Shown: positions 1-8,648 of the stretch, piece after piece | Position numbering within the stretch: the stretch's first letter is position 1 | Layout of the letters: every line of letters starts with the position of its first letter | NCBI RefSeq assembly: GCF_900116765.1 | Contig: NZ_UETC01000001.1 | Location: 558,001-622,000, forward strand | Direction of reading: 5' to 3' | DNA from: Jannaschia seohaensis | GTDB taxonomy: Bacteria; Pseudomonadota; Alphaproteobacteria; Rhodobacterales; Rhodobacteraceae | DNA: 64,000 nucleotides | Notes under the pieces: generated by a model | What the model was told of the DNA's origin: nothing | What the model saw: only the letters and a program-made list of their open reading frames with translations | Database searches by the model: none | Translations under genes and position numbers: made by a program

Positions 1-377
1 AGAGGCGCGCCGCCGATCACGGCGATGCTCTCGAATGTCGGGGTGCCGCTGAAATCGAAGAACGGGTATTCCTCGATGGAGAGGATATAGCTCGTCCCGC
101 CGCTCCATTGCAGCTGTCCGAAATAGGTGATGACCTCGTAGCCGCTATCGACGATCTGATCGACGGTTCGGCCATCGATCACCAGTTCCTGCTCCGCCGG
201 AAGGACCTCGATCGTCGGGAACGGGCTTTCCGGGTCAAAGCCGATGACGTTGTATGTGGCGGAGGTGACGGGCGGATCGTAGGTGAGCTCGATCGTGGTC
301 TGCTCGATTCCGGTATAGAAATCGTTGCCAACGGTTGAACTGACCCGCTGAACGGGAATGGTATACGTCACCGACAT
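1..377 (-). CDS. Unrecognised protein, N-terminal part (runs off left edge)
   Basis: A reading frame starts at an ATG at 377 on the minus strand and stays open for 125 codons to the window edge, so only the N-terminal part is visible. A strong ribosome site (AGGAGGG) lies about 7 bases before the ATG, which fixes the start. The visible protein begins MSVTYTIPVQRVSS, has no signal peptide or membrane segment, and is acidic with many Thr, Ser, Asp and Tyr residues. That composition fits an extracellular or phage-tail-like beta-rich protein, but I recognise no domain. The lack of a Sec signal would be compatible with type I secretion, which is inference only. Confidence 0.7.
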   Translation of the reverse strand, partial: MSVTYTIPVQRVSSTVGNDFYTGIEQTTIELTYDPPVTSATYNVIGFDPESPFPTIEVLPAEQELVIDGRTVDQIVDSGYEVITYFGQLQWSGGTSYILSIEEYPFFDFSGTPTFESIAVIGGAP

Positions 378-604
378 TGCTGCCCCCTCCTGCTGCACTG
401 CATGCGAATAAGGTTGCAGGTGGCGGCGAGTCGATCAACTCTGCCGAGCGCTTTTGCCCGTCGATGCGCTCCGGCTCGGCCCGTCTTATCGGGCTCTGCG
501 ATTGAGGCGGAGATCCGGCGGCGCGCCGGGTGGCCCCGAGACCTGACGCGACAGCAATGGCTTATGCCAGAGGATCGGGCTGAGATCCGCGGGGTGGCCC
601 TGTG

Positions 605-634
605 CCGGAGGCGCGTCGGGCAATGCGCCTCCGG
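605..634 (-). terminator. GC-rich hairpin downstream of a possible gene remnant
   Basis: The sequence CCGGAGGCGC (605-614) pairs perfectly with GCGCCTCCGG (625-634) around a 10-base loop. On the minus strand it lies just after the stop codon at 642-644, the position expected for a transcript end. There is no T-tract, so it is a weak intrinsic terminator at best. Confidence 0.35.
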
Positions 635-641
635 CCGTTGC

Positions 642-806
642 TCAAAAGAGCAGCAGATCCTCCTGGCCGAGCCGCGCCCCGCCATCGCGGTCGATGCGCA
701 ACTCGCCGGCGCCGCCGCTATAGCTCACGCTGCCCTCAGCCGCGGAGCGAATGCCCGTGATCCGGTGCACGGTGTCGGGCTCTGGACGGGGATACGGAGC
801 GCTGGC
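642..806 (-). pseudogene. Possible 3' remnant of a secreted-protein gene
   Basis: On the minus strand an in-frame stretch of 54 codons follows a stop at its 5' side and ends at a TGA at 644-642. It has protein-like composition (…VHRITGIRSAAEGSVSYS…) and ends in GQEDLLLF. An acidic residue followed by a few hydrophobic residues at the very C-terminus is typical of type I secreted RTX-like proteins in this bacterial group. A GTG at 770-768 could start a 43-residue protein, but no ribosome site is evident. I read it as the decayed end of a larger gene. It could also be chance. Confidence 0.25.
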
Positions 807-850
807 TCAGCCAGGGCAATCAGCGTGGCCGAGGCCAAACGGACCCCTTG

Positions 851-878
851 AAAAGGGGGGCACCCAGCGATGCCCCCC
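851..878 (-). terminator. Rho-independent terminator of leuC
   Basis: On the minus strand, 15 bases after the leuC stop, GGGGGGCA pairs with TGCCCCCC around an 8-base loop and is followed directly by TTTT (851-854). This is a canonical intrinsic terminator placed for leuC. Confidence 0.75.
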
Positions 879-892
879 GTGAGGTCTGCGCG

Positions 893-2299
893 TTACATCA
901 ACTCGCGCACATCGGTCAGGCGGCCGGTGACGGCGGCGGCGGCGGCCATCGCGGGGCTCATCAGATGGGTGCGCCCGCCGCGGCCCTGCCGACCCTCGAA
1001 ATTGCGGTTGGAGGTCGCCGCACAGCGCTCCCCGGGCTTGAGCTGATCGGGGTTCATGGCGAGGCACATGGAGCAGCCCGCGAGGCGCCACTCGAACCCC
1101 GCGTCGCGGAACACGTCGGCCAGCCCCTCTTCCTCGGCCTGCGCCCGCACCAGCCCCGAGCCCGGCACGACCATCGCGCGCAGCCCGTCCTTGATCTTCT
1201 TGCCGCGCAGCACGTCGGCGGCGGCGCGCAGGTCCTCGATCCGGCCGTTCGTGCAGGAGCCGATGAAGACCGTATCGATCTCGACCTCATTGAGCGGCGT
1301 GCCGGGCGTGAGCCCCATATAGGCGAGCGCGCGCTTGGCCGCGTCGACCTTGCCGCCCTTGAAATCCGTCGGGTCGGGCACGGAGGCGGTGATCGGCAGC
1401 ACGTCCTCGGGCGAGGTGCCCCAAGTGACGACGGGCGCGATGTCCTCGGCCGCGATGGTGACGACCTTGTCCCAATGGGCGTCGTCGTCGGATTTCAGCG
1501 TCCGCCACCAATCCATCGCCGCTTCCCACTGCGCGCCCTTGGGCGCATGGGGGCGGCCCTTGCAGTATTCGAAGGTCTTCTCGTCCGGCGCGATCAGGCC
1601 GGCGCGCGCGCCGCCCTCGATGGCCATGTTGCAGACCGTCATGCGGCCTTCCATCGAGAGGTCGCGGATCGCCTCGCCCATATACTCGATGACATAGCCG
1701 GTGCCGCCCGCCGTGCCGGTCTTGCCGATCACCGACAGCGTGATGTCCTTGGCCGTGACGCCCGGGCGCAGCTTGCCCGTGATCTCGACCTTCATGTTCT
1801 TGGACTTCTTCTGGATCAGCGTCTGCGTGGCCAGCACATGCTCCACCTCGGAGGTTCCGATCCCGTGGGCCAGAGCCCCAAAGGCGCCATGGGTCGCGGT
1901 GTGGCTGTCGCCGCAGACGACGGTCATGCCGGGCAGGGTCCAGCCCTGCTCGGGGCCGACAATGTGGACGATGCCCTGCCGGATATCGGTGACGGGATAG
2001 TAATGGACGCCGAAATCCTTGGCGTTCTTGTCGAGCGCCGCGACCTGGACGCGGCTGTCCTCGGTCATCATCTCGGGGTTCTCGCGCCCCACCGTCGTCG
2101 GCACGTTGTGGTCGGGCACGGCGATGGTCTGGTCGGGGCGGCGCACAGTGCGGCCCGCCATGCGCAGGCCCTCGAAGGCCTGGGGGCTGGTCACCTCATG
2201 GACGAGGTGGCGGTCGATATAGAGCAGGCAGGTGCCGTCTTCGGCCTCATGGGCCAGATGGGCGTCCCAGATCTTGTCGTAAAGCGTCTTTCCGGTCAT
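893..2299 (-). CDS. leuC: 3-isopropylmalate dehydratase large subunit
   Basis: LeuC with LeuD isomerises 2-isopropylmalate to 3-isopropylmalate in leucine synthesis. The 468-residue length is normal. The aconitase-type 4Fe-4S ligands are visible in [11 protein letters not shown] and in CSMC near residue 405, and the N-terminus [14 protein letters not shown] is typical. I chose the ATG at 2299 because it gives the family N-terminus and follows a GAGGA ribosome site. The frame stays open further upstream, but that part is Arg/Pro-rich non-homologous sequence. leuD is not in the window on either side, so the two subunits are separated or leuD lies beyond the left edge. A clear terminator follows the gene. 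Confidence 0.95.
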   Translation of the reverse strand: MTGKTLYDKIWDAHLAHEAEDGTCLLYIDRHLVHEVTSPQAFEGLRMAGRTVRRPDQTIAVPDHNVPTTVGRENPEMMTEDSRVQVAALDKNAKDFGVHYYPVTDIRQGIVHIVGPEQGWTLPGMTVVCGDSHTATHGAFGALAHGIGTSEVEHVLATQTLIQKKSKNMKVEITGKLRPGVTAKDITLSVIGKTGTAGGTGYVIEYMGEAIRDLSMEGRMTVCNMAIEGGARAGLIAPDEKTFEYCKGRPHAPKGAQWEAAMDWWRTLKSDDDAHWDKVVTIAAEDIAPVVTWGTSPEDVLPITASVPDPTDFKGGKVDAAKRALAYMGLTPGTPLNEVEIDTVFIGSCTNGRIEDLRAAADVLRGKKIKDGLRAMVVPGSGLVRAQAEEEGLADVFRDAGFEWRLAGCSMCLAMNPDQLKPGERCAATSNRNFEGRQGRGGRTHLMSPAMAAAAAVTGRLTDVRELM

Positions 2300-2536
2300 C
2301 GGAGCGGTCCTCGGAAGGGGAATGTCGGGTGGAGAGGGGGAGGGCGCGACGGTCAGCCCCGCGCCGTGACGCCATGGGCACGCCCGTAGAACCGCCAGGG
2401 CAGGAACGCATGGTCGCCGAGGTCGTGCATCCGTCTCATCGCCCCCGAGATACGCCCCGTGGGGTCGGCCCGCAAGGCACCGACTGCGCGGCATGGCGCA
2501 TTGCCCTGCTGCTGCTCCGCATCACATAAAGATCGG

Positions 2537-3877
2537 ATGGAAGAGACCCTTCTGGAAACCATCGCCATGCAGGACGAGCTGGCGCGCATTTGGGGGCAGC
2601 TTGTGCTGTTCCTCGAAGGGTTGTTGCGTCCCCGCGCGCTCTGGCAGGTCGGCGTGGTCGCCGGGGTCGCGGTGCTGGCCTGGCTGCTGCGGCGCTGGGC
2701 GGCGGACCGCATGACCGCCTGGATGCGCGGCCAGACGGGCCGCCCGAAATGGCAGCTGCGTGCGCTTGTGATCCTGCGCAACCGCTTGGGATTGGTGTTT
2801 TTCGCGGCGCTGTCCTGGTCGGCCTATCTGGCGATGCTCAACCTCTTCCGCTTCCCGTCCTGGAGCTATTACGTCGGCCTGGCCGCGACGATCGGCACCG
2901 CTTGGATGATCGTCAGCTTCGTGGCGCGGCTGGTGCGCAACCCGTTCCTGCGCAAGATCGTCGCCTGGGGGCTTTGGGCCTATGTGACCCTCTTCTACCT
3001 CGGCCTTCTGGAGGCGACGGAGGCCGCGCTCGACAGTCTGGCCCTGGAGTTCGGGGACTTCCGGCTCTCGCTCCTTGGCCTGCTGACGGCGCTGGTGGTG
3101 ATCGGCGTGCTGTTTACCGGCGCCCGCTTCGTCTCGGGCACGACCACCGCACGGCTTAGCCGGAACGAAGACCTCAGCCCGTCGATGAAGGTGCTGGTGT
3201 CGAAGATCATTCAGATCGTGCTCTATGCGGGCGCGTTCTTTCTGGGCCTCAAGGCGGTGGGCTTCGACCTGACGGGCCTCGCCGTGCTGTCGGGCGCCAT
3301 TGGCGTGGGCCTCGGCTTCGGCTTGCAGAAGGTGGTGTCGAACCTCGTCTCGGGCGTCATCATCCTGCTGGACAAGTCGATCAAGCCCGGCGACGTCATC
3401 TCGCTGGGCGAGACCTTCGGCTGGGTGACGGCGCTGACGTCGCGCTATGTCTCGATCACGACGCGGGACGGGAAGGAATACCTGATCCCGAACGAGGACC
3501 TGATCACCGGGCAGGTGGTGAACTGGTCCCATTCCAACAGTTACGTCCGTCTCGATATCTATTTTGGGACCGCTTATGCGGACGATCCGCATCTGGTCCG
3601 CCGCGTGGCCATCGAAGCGGCGATGGGCACCAAGCGCGTGCTCGATCACAAGCCGCCGGTCTGTCACATCGTCGGGTTCGGGGACTCCTCGGTTGACTAC
3701 ATCCTGCGGTTCTGGATCAGCGACCCGACCGGAGGTCTGACGAATATCCGGGGCAACGTCTATCTGGCGCTGTGGGACGCCTTCCAGGAACACGGGATTT
3801 CGATCCCCTTCCCGCAGCGCGAGGTGCGGCATCTGAACGCGCCGCCCTCCGCGTCTGCCGTCGAGCTTCCCGACTGA
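2537..3877 (+). CDS. MscS-family mechanosensitive ion channel
   Basis: A small-conductance mechanosensitive channel of the inner membrane that opens on hypo-osmotic stress. The 446-residue protein has an N-terminal amphipathic helix, about four to five membrane segments, and then the MscS pore helix and beta domain: GAIGVGLGFGLQKVVSNLVSG, DKSIKPGDVI and YLIPNEDLITGQVVNWSHSN. The C-terminal alpha/beta domain runs to the end. I chose the ATG at 2537 (MEETLLETIAMQDEL); the ribosome site is weak, and an upstream ATG at 2459 is in frame but adds Cys/Ala-rich sequence. It is divergent from leuC and convergent with the phytochrome gene, with 13 bases between their ends. Confidence 0.9.
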   Translation: MEETLLETIAMQDELARIWGQLVLFLEGLLRPRALWQVGVVAGVAVLAWLLRRWAADRMTAWMRGQTGRPKWQLRALVILRNRLGLVFFAALSWSAYLAMLNLFRFPSWSYYVGLAATIGTAWMIVSFVARLVRNPFLRKIVAWGLWAYVTLFYLGLLEATEAALDSLALEFGDFRLSLLGLLTALVVIGVLFTGARFVSGTTTARLSRNEDLSPSMKVLVSKIIQIVLYAGAFFLGLKAVGFDLTGLAVLSGAIGVGLGFGLQKVVSNLVSGVIILLDKSIKPGDVISLGETFGWVTALTSRYVSITTRDGKEYLIPNEDLITGQVVNWSHSNSYVRLDIYFGTAYADDPHLVRRVAIEAAMGTKRVLDHKPPVCHIVGFGDSSVDYILRFWISDPTGGLTNIRGNVYLALWDAFQEHGISIPFPQREVRHLNAPPSASAVELPD

Positions 3878-3890
3878 CCGCCCGGCGCTC

Positions 3891-6521
3891 TTACCCGGCG
3901 CGTGAGGCCGGTCCCGCCTGCCGCACTTTGCGCGGCAACTCGGCGATCAGGGCCAGTCTGAGAGCCTCCACATCGTACGGCTTCGTCAGCACCGAGACCT
4001 CCGGGAAGCCGGTCAGCACGTTGCCGTCGCGCCCATAGCCGGTTGCGAGCACGAAGGGGATGCCGCCAAGATGCAAGCGCGTGGCGATCTCGATCGAGGT
4101 CTCGGTGCCCAGGTTCACGTCCAGCACCGCGCAATCCACGCTAAGGGCGTCGAGGGTCGCCTTCGCCTGCTTGACGCTGTTGGTCATGTGGATCTTGCGT
4201 GCGCCGAGGCTGACCAGCTTGGCATAGACATCCATCGCGACGATGAGGTTGTCCTCCACAAGCAGCACGTCGAAGCCCTCCAGCGGCTCGCTCTGTGTCA
4301 TGTCCGGTGCCTCGTCCGCGGCCGAAGATGCCGCGCCGGCGACGGCCTTCACGAGATCGGTCGCCAAGGGTAGGGGGCTCGCCTGAGCGTCCACCGGTTC
4401 GAAATGGATCGCCGGCAGTTCGAACTCCGCGACCAAGCCCGTCAGTTGGTAGCGCAGGCGGGCGCGGCCATGCAGATCGAAGGGGATCGAACGCTCGATG
4501 ATCGAGGTGCCGAAGCCCTGCCGATCGGGCGCGCAGACCGGCGGGCCGCCCATCTCGGCCCAGCGCAACAGAAGGGCGCCCGCGCTGTTGAAGGCCTTGG
4601 TGATGCGGATCTGACCCGAGTCCCGGGAGAGCGCGCCGTATTTCACCGAATTCGTGACCAGTTCGTGTACCACCAGCGCGATGGTCGTGAAGGCCCCCGG
4701 GGTCAGTTGCACGTCCGGCTCCTCCAGCAGGAGCGTGGTGCCGGTATCCGTCACGTAGGCCGAGACCTCGGTCCGCAGCAGGCCGTCCAGCGAGGTCGCT
4801 TCCCAGTCTTGGCGGGTAATCTGGTCATGGGCGCGGGCCAGGGACTGAATCCGGCCCTCGAGATCGCTGACATAGGCGTCGATTGACGGCATGTCGCGGT
4901 TCCCCTGAGAGACGATGCCCGTGATCAGATTGAGGATGTTGCGGACACGGTGGTTGAGTTCGGCGACCATCAACTCCTGCTTCTGGCGCATGTGCTCGGT
5001 CGCGCGGTTGGCCTCGTCGGTGACCTTCAGGATCACTTCCAGCAAGGTGTAGCGGAGGGTCTTGGCGATGTTCAGCGTGGCCTCTCCCCAGGATTCGCAC
5101 TGGCCCGAGACCTCCTCCTGCCAGGCTGCGAAGCTTTGGCGCGGCTGAAGCCGGTCGCCTTCGGGCGTGGGTACTAGGCTTTTGGCCGGAGACCCGGCCC
5201 AGGTCACGCTCTGTCGGATCTCGGCACGGAAAAGGACGATGTAATCCCGCGGTGTCCGCGAGATCGGGATCACCAGCAGGCCGGCGACGCGGTCGGCGAT
5301 TTCCGCGGCGTGCTCGTAGCTTTCCGATAGGGCGGTGGTCGCATAGACAGCCCCCATAGTCGTCGTGTTGAGGAATCGGACGAGGCGAATGAACTCAGCC
5401 TCCGTGGGGGCGGCGCCGAGGGCGAGATAGGAATCGTCGGAAAAGACGGCGATCCCATCGAAATCGATCAGGTCATGAATGTCCTCCGCCAGTGTGGCGA
5501 AGTCTTCCATCAGGCCCCGCCCACTAGAGACACGGGCCATGATGCGGTCATGCAGGCGGCGGGTGAGCGCGACCTCCTCTTGAGTGGCGGTGTTGATCCG
5601 ATCGGCCAGTTCATAATTGAACAGCTGGGTGAAGAGTTCGATCGCCGATCGCCGCTCATAATCGACATAGCGCGGCGTCATATGGTGGCAGGCGAACAGG
5701 CCCCAGAGCGCGTTGTTGCGAATGATTGAGGACGACATGGAGGCCCGCGTGCCCATGTTGCGCAGATATTGAAGATGGATCGGCGAGACGGCCCGGGTCA
5801 CAGCCGAGGAGAGGTCGATGACCCGGGCCTCCGGGCAGCGGGCGGGCCGGATGGGCGAGACCGGCGCTTCGGTGTCGGCAATCAGGCGCAGCGGGCTGCG
5901 CAGATAGAGCGCGCGGGCCTGCTTGGGGATGTCGCTCGCCGGGAAGCGCAGGCCGAAATAGCTCTCTATGTCCGGGTCGCGCGATTCGGCGATGACCGTG
6001 CCGCTGCCATCGTCCTCGAAGCGGTAGATCATCACGCGGTCGAAGCCGCTCAGATGTCGCATCGCCGCCGCCCCGACGGTCATCAGGCCGTCGAGTTCCG
6101 GCTGGCTGCGCAGCTGGGCGACCAAGGTCTGGACCAGCTCGAAATCGTCGCGGTGCTCGGTTGCCGATTTTTCCTCGAACTCAAAGATGAAGCCGCGCGC
6201 GGTCGGATGGATCGAGATGTCGAAGCGCCGCGCGTCCTCGAAGAGCGGCTCGCCGAAAAGGCGCGCGATGGGGACGCCGGACTGGAAGATCTGGGTGCGC
6301 CCCCGCAGAACATGGGCGACGCTCGCCGGGAAATGCGTCTCGAATCGGGTTCCGATCAGGTCCGCAAGGGGGAACCCCAACATCGTCTCCACATTCTCGG
6401 AGGCGTGCAGCACCATCCAGTCAGCAGAGACGGCGATCAGGCAGCCGAAGGCCTGGACCGTCCCGAGCAGGTGGATCGGCTCCCGGTCGCAGGTGGTGAG
6501 GTCGATCTCCGCTTGGCTCAT
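3891..6521 (-). CDS. Bacteriophytochrome HWE histidine kinase with C-terminal receiver
   Basis: A red/far-red light sensor kinase of 876 residues. The order is PAS (1-110) with a candidate biliverdin-binding Cys11 (DLTTCDREPIH), GAF (about 130-310) with the DIP motif FPASDIPKQA, PHY (about 320-500) with the tongue motifs WAG and PRQSF, a kinase, and a receiver. The kinase is the HWE/HisKA2 type, with phospho-acceptor His524 in ELNHRVRN and a W-x-E signature in LLLRWAEMGG. The C-terminal receiver (about 748-865) has VEDN, a phospho-acceptor Asp in AVLDVNLG, and TKPYD. This is the usual bacteriophytochrome-HWE-receiver architecture of alphaproteobacteria. A single-domain response regulator is encoded divergently at 6981. 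No bilin-forming haem oxygenase is adjacent. Confidence 0.93.
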   Translation of the reverse strand: MSQAEIDLTTCDREPIHLLGTVQAFGCLIAVSADWMVLHASENVETMLGFPLADLIGTRFETHFPASVAHVLRGRTQIFQSGVPIARLFGEPLFEDARRFDISIHPTARGFIFEFEEKSATEHRDDFELVQTLVAQLRSQPELDGLMTVGAAAMRHLSGFDRVMIYRFEDDGSGTVIAESRDPDIESYFGLRFPASDIPKQARALYLRSPLRLIADTEAPVSPIRPARCPEARVIDLSSAVTRAVSPIHLQYLRNMGTRASMSSSIIRNNALWGLFACHHMTPRYVDYERRSAIELFTQLFNYELADRINTATQEEVALTRRLHDRIMARVSSGRGLMEDFATLAEDIHDLIDFDGIAVFSDDSYLALGAAPTEAEFIRLVRFLNTTTMGAVYATTALSESYEHAAEIADRVAGLLVIPISRTPRDYIVLFRAEIRQSVTWAGSPAKSLVPTPEGDRLQPRQSFAAWQEEVSGQCESWGEATLNIAKTLRYTLLEVILKVTDEANRATEHMRQKQELMVAELNHRVRNILNLITGIVSQGNRDMPSIDAYVSDLEGRIQSLARAHDQITRQDWEATSLDGLLRTEVSAYVTDTGTTLLLEEPDVQLTPGAFTTIALVVHELVTNSVKYGALSRDSGQIRITKAFNSAGALLLRWAEMGGPPVCAPDRQGFGTSIIERSIPFDLHGRARLRYQLTGLVAEFELPAIHFEPVDAQASPLPLATDLVKAVAGAASSAADEAPDMTQSEPLEGFDVLLVEDNLIVAMDVYAKLVSLGARKIHMTNSVKQAKATLDALSVDCAVLDVNLGTETSIEIATRLHLGGIPFVLATGYGRDGNVLTGFPEVSVLTKPYDVEALRLALIAELPRKVRQAGPASRAG

Positions 6522-6980
6522 GATCTTGGGCGTCCGTCATCGGGGAGAGGGTGGTGCCGGATTGTGTCTTCGGACCGTGCCGAGGAACCCGCGAGAACAT
6601 GAATGGACATTGGACGTTCCTCGTTGGCGGTGCCGAAACCGTGCTAGCGGGAATGTCTTAAGGAAGTCAGAACTTCCGGGACGCCGCCTCGTGGAGATGC
6701 GGTCCAGGGACAAATCCTCGCGGGACTTGTTTCGAAATCGAAGCGTTTTGCCCGGCACGGCAAGGCGGCGTTAACCTTCATCCTCCAAGACGGTCCCAGC
6801 GTGGCGCATCGGGCGCTCGAAGGGATCGCGCTCGCATGGGCCAGGGCGCGGGGTCTTCCGGTCAGCCGTGTGGATCGGGCGACGGATTGACCGGCTCGGG
6901 CGGCGCCTGATCGCGGCCCCGTCGGCCCGGGCGCGGGGCAGCAAGAGGTGTGTGACCGCACCGTCAAGGAGGAAGAGCGA
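6522..6980. other. Divergent regulatory region, phytochrome kinase / response regulator
   Basis: This 459-base region separates two divergent signalling genes and has no credible gene. It contains a stress-sigma-like promoter facing the kinase (6596-6620) and a short inverted repeat, GGAAGT-caga-ACTTCC, at 6662-6677. The half nearest the response regulator shows only its ribosome site (AAGGAGG near 6967). Confidence 0.55.
6596..6620 (-). promoter_or_regulatory. Possible EcfG-type general stress promoter of the phytochrome kinase
   Basis: On the minus strand GGAAC (6620-6616) is followed after 16 bases by TGTT (6599-6596). The alphaproteobacterial general-stress sigma factor EcfG recognises GGAAC-N16/17-CGTT, so this is one base off the -10 consensus. 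It would start transcription about 70 bases before the kinase ATG. HWE-family sensor kinases often feed that same stress pathway, which makes the match plausible but not proven. Confidence 0.35.
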
Positions 6981-7358
6981 ATGACGCTGAGACGGATCGC
7001 CTGCGTCGAGGACGAACCCGACATCCGCGAACTGACCGAAATGGCGCTGCGGGATTTTTCGGGCTACGACGTGCGGACTTTCCCGTCCGGCCCCGATGCG
7101 CTGGACGGTCTGGCGGAGTTCGCTCCCGACCTCGTGGTGCTCGACGCGATGATGCCGGGCATGGACGGGATGACCGTCCTCAAGGAAATGCGCGCGCGGC
7201 CGCATCTTGCGGGGATGCCGGTCGTCTTCATGACGGCCGCCACCTCCGAGGCCAACGTCCGGGAGTTCATGGCCGCCGGGGCGCTAGGCGTGGTCGCCAA
7301 GCCCTATGATCCGATGACGCTCGGGATGCAGTTGGCCGCGTTCGTGCCGTCCGGCTGA
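6981..7358 (+). CDS. Single-domain response regulator (CheY-like)
   Basis: A 125-residue receiver with no output domain. The acidic pocket is in CVEDEPD, the phospho-acceptor Asp is in LVVLDAMMPGMDG, the conserved Thr lies in VVFMTAAT and the Lys in VAKPYDP. The ATG at 6981 is chosen over an upstream in-frame ATG because AAGGAGG stands about 8 bases before it. It is divergent from the phytochrome kinase and is a likely phosphotransfer partner or sink for it. That pairing is inferred from position only. Confidence 0.88.
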   Translation: MTLRRIACVEDEPDIRELTEMALRDFSGYDVRTFPSGPDALDGLAEFAPDLVVLDAMMPGMDGMTVLKEMRARPHLAGMPVVFMTAATSEANVREFMAAGALGVVAKPYDPMTLGMQLAAFVPSG

Positions 7359-7380
7359 ACGTCGCGGCGCTGCGCCGATC

Positions 7381-7572
7381 CTAGTGGCCGTCGCCCTCCA
7401 GGACGAAGCGTTTGTCGCAATAGCCGCATTCGACCCAGCCCAGCTTGGGGTCGATGGTCAGCCAGACCCGCGGATGGCCCAGGGCGCCCTCGCCGCCATC
7501 GCAGGCGACGCGGAGTTGGGTTACGGTCTCCGTTTCGGGCGGCTCGCGGTCGAGATCGTGGGGCAGGGACAT
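7381..7572 (-). CDS. Zinc-finger protein of the NDUFS6-like CHCC family
   Basis: A 63-residue protein with one zinc-binding pattern: Cys in RVACDGG, then His in [10 protein letters not shown], then CGYC near the C-terminus. This is the zf-CHCC fold also found in the small complex I subunit NDUFS6, and small free-standing versions are common in alphaproteobacteria. Its role in the cell is not established. It ends 22 bases from the response-regulator stop, with a small CGGCG/CGCCG hairpin between the two converging genes. Confidence 0.85.
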   Translation of the reverse strand: MSLPHDLDREPPETETVTQLRVACDGGEGALGHPRVWLTIDPKLGWVECGYCDKRFVLEGDGH

Positions 7573-7715
7573 GTCTGGCCTCGCGGGAGCTTGGGGTCCG
7601 GGCGTTTATGGCCCGTCGGGCCCGGGCTGCGCAAGGGAGGCCGGGAATGTGCGCCCGCGCGCCTTGCCGTGCCGGCGTCGTCCGGCTAGCTCGACCGTCC
7701 TATGGAGGGTGGCTG

Positions 7716-8648
7716 ATGTCCGATGCGATCGAGATCAAGGGCTTGCGCAAGGTCTATGCCGGTGGCGGCAAGTCCGCGCCGAAAGAGGCGTTGAAAGGGC
7801 TGGATCTGACAGTTCCGACCGGCTCGATCTTCGGGCTTCTTGGGCCGAACGGGGCCGGAAAATCGACCACGATCAACATCCTTGCGGGGCTTGTGCGCAA
7901 GACCTCCGGAAAGGTCCGTATCTGGGGGTTCGATCAGGACGTGAACCCGCGTCAGAGCCGCGCCGCCATCGGTGTCATGCCGCAGGAGCTCAACCTCGAC
8001 CCGTTTTTCACGCCCGCCGGTGCCTTGGAGGTTCAGGCCGGGCTCTATGGCGTGCCCAAGGCCGACCGCGACACCGCCGGGATCCTGGAGATGGTCGGGC
8101 TGAGCGACAAGGCCAACGCCTATGCGCGCACGCTCTCGGGGGGGATGCGGCGGCGGCTGCTGCTGGCCAAGGCGCTGGTCCATCACCCACAGATCCTGGT
8201 CCTCGACGAGCCGACCGCGGGCGTCGATATCGAGCTGCGCCAGATGCTCTGGCGCAATGTCCGGCGCCTCAACCAGGAGCGGGGGATGACCATCATCCTG
8301 ACCACACACTACTTGGAAGAGGCGCAGGAAATGTGCGACGAGATCGCCATCGTGAACCATGGCGAGCTTGTCGTGCGCGACCGCACCGCGAACCTGCTGG
8401 AGCGCCTCGACGGCAAGACCATGGTCATCGTTCCCGATGGCGCTGCCGGACCCATCGACCTGCCCCCCGGCGTCGAGCAGGAGACGCGCCCGGACGGCGC
8501 CGTGGCGCTCACCTATAATCGGGGCAAGGTGACGGCGGAGCAGTTGCTCTCGGCTGTCCATGCGGCGGGCATCACCATTCGGGACGTGCGGACCGAAGAG
8601 GCGGACCTGGAGGACGTGTTCGTCTCGCTGACGCATTCGGCGCGCTGA
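7716..8648 (+). CDS. ABC transporter ATP-binding protein, ABC-2 export type
   Basis: A 310-residue ATPase of the multidrug/ABC-2 exporter type (DrrA/YadG-like). Walker A is GPNGAGKSTT, the signature is LSGGMRRRL, Walker B is ILVLDEPT, and the switch His is in LTTHYLEEAQ. The C-terminal third is the extra domain typical of this group. The ATG at 7716 has GGAGGG about 6 bases before it. The odd point is that no membrane permease gene is adjacent: upstream is the zinc-finger gene and downstream is 576 bases without a gene. The partner permease must be elsewhere or has been lost. Confidence 0.9.
   Translation: MSDAIEIKGLRKVYAGGGKSAPKEALKGLDLTVPTGSIFGLLGPNGAGKSTTINILAGLVRKTSGKVRIWGFDQDVNPRQSRAAIGVMPQELNLDPFFTPAGALEVQAGLYGVPKADRDTAGILEMVGLSDKANAYARTLSGGMRRRLLLAKALVHHPQILVLDEPTAGVDIELRQMLWRNVRRLNQERGMTIILTTHYLEEAQEMCDEIAIVNHGELVVRDRTANLLERLDGKTMVIVPDGAAGPIDLPPGVEQETRPDGAVALTYNRGKVTAEQLLSAVHAAGITIRDVRTEEADLEDVFVSLTHSAR

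Larger units (their letters stand above)
378..892. other. Gene-poor stretch between partial gene and leuC
   Basis: This stretch holds no intact gene. It contains the leuC terminator hairpin at 851-878, a possible 3' gene remnant at 642-806 and a GC hairpin at 605-634. The segment 378-600 shows nothing I can interpret. Longer frames here on either strand have Arg/Ala-rich shadow composition and no ribosome site. Confidence 0.5.

Noticed and set aside
930-960. GGC-triplet microsatellite
   Set aside because: It is the alanine-rich C-terminal coding part of leuC (AAAAAV) and needs no special explanation.
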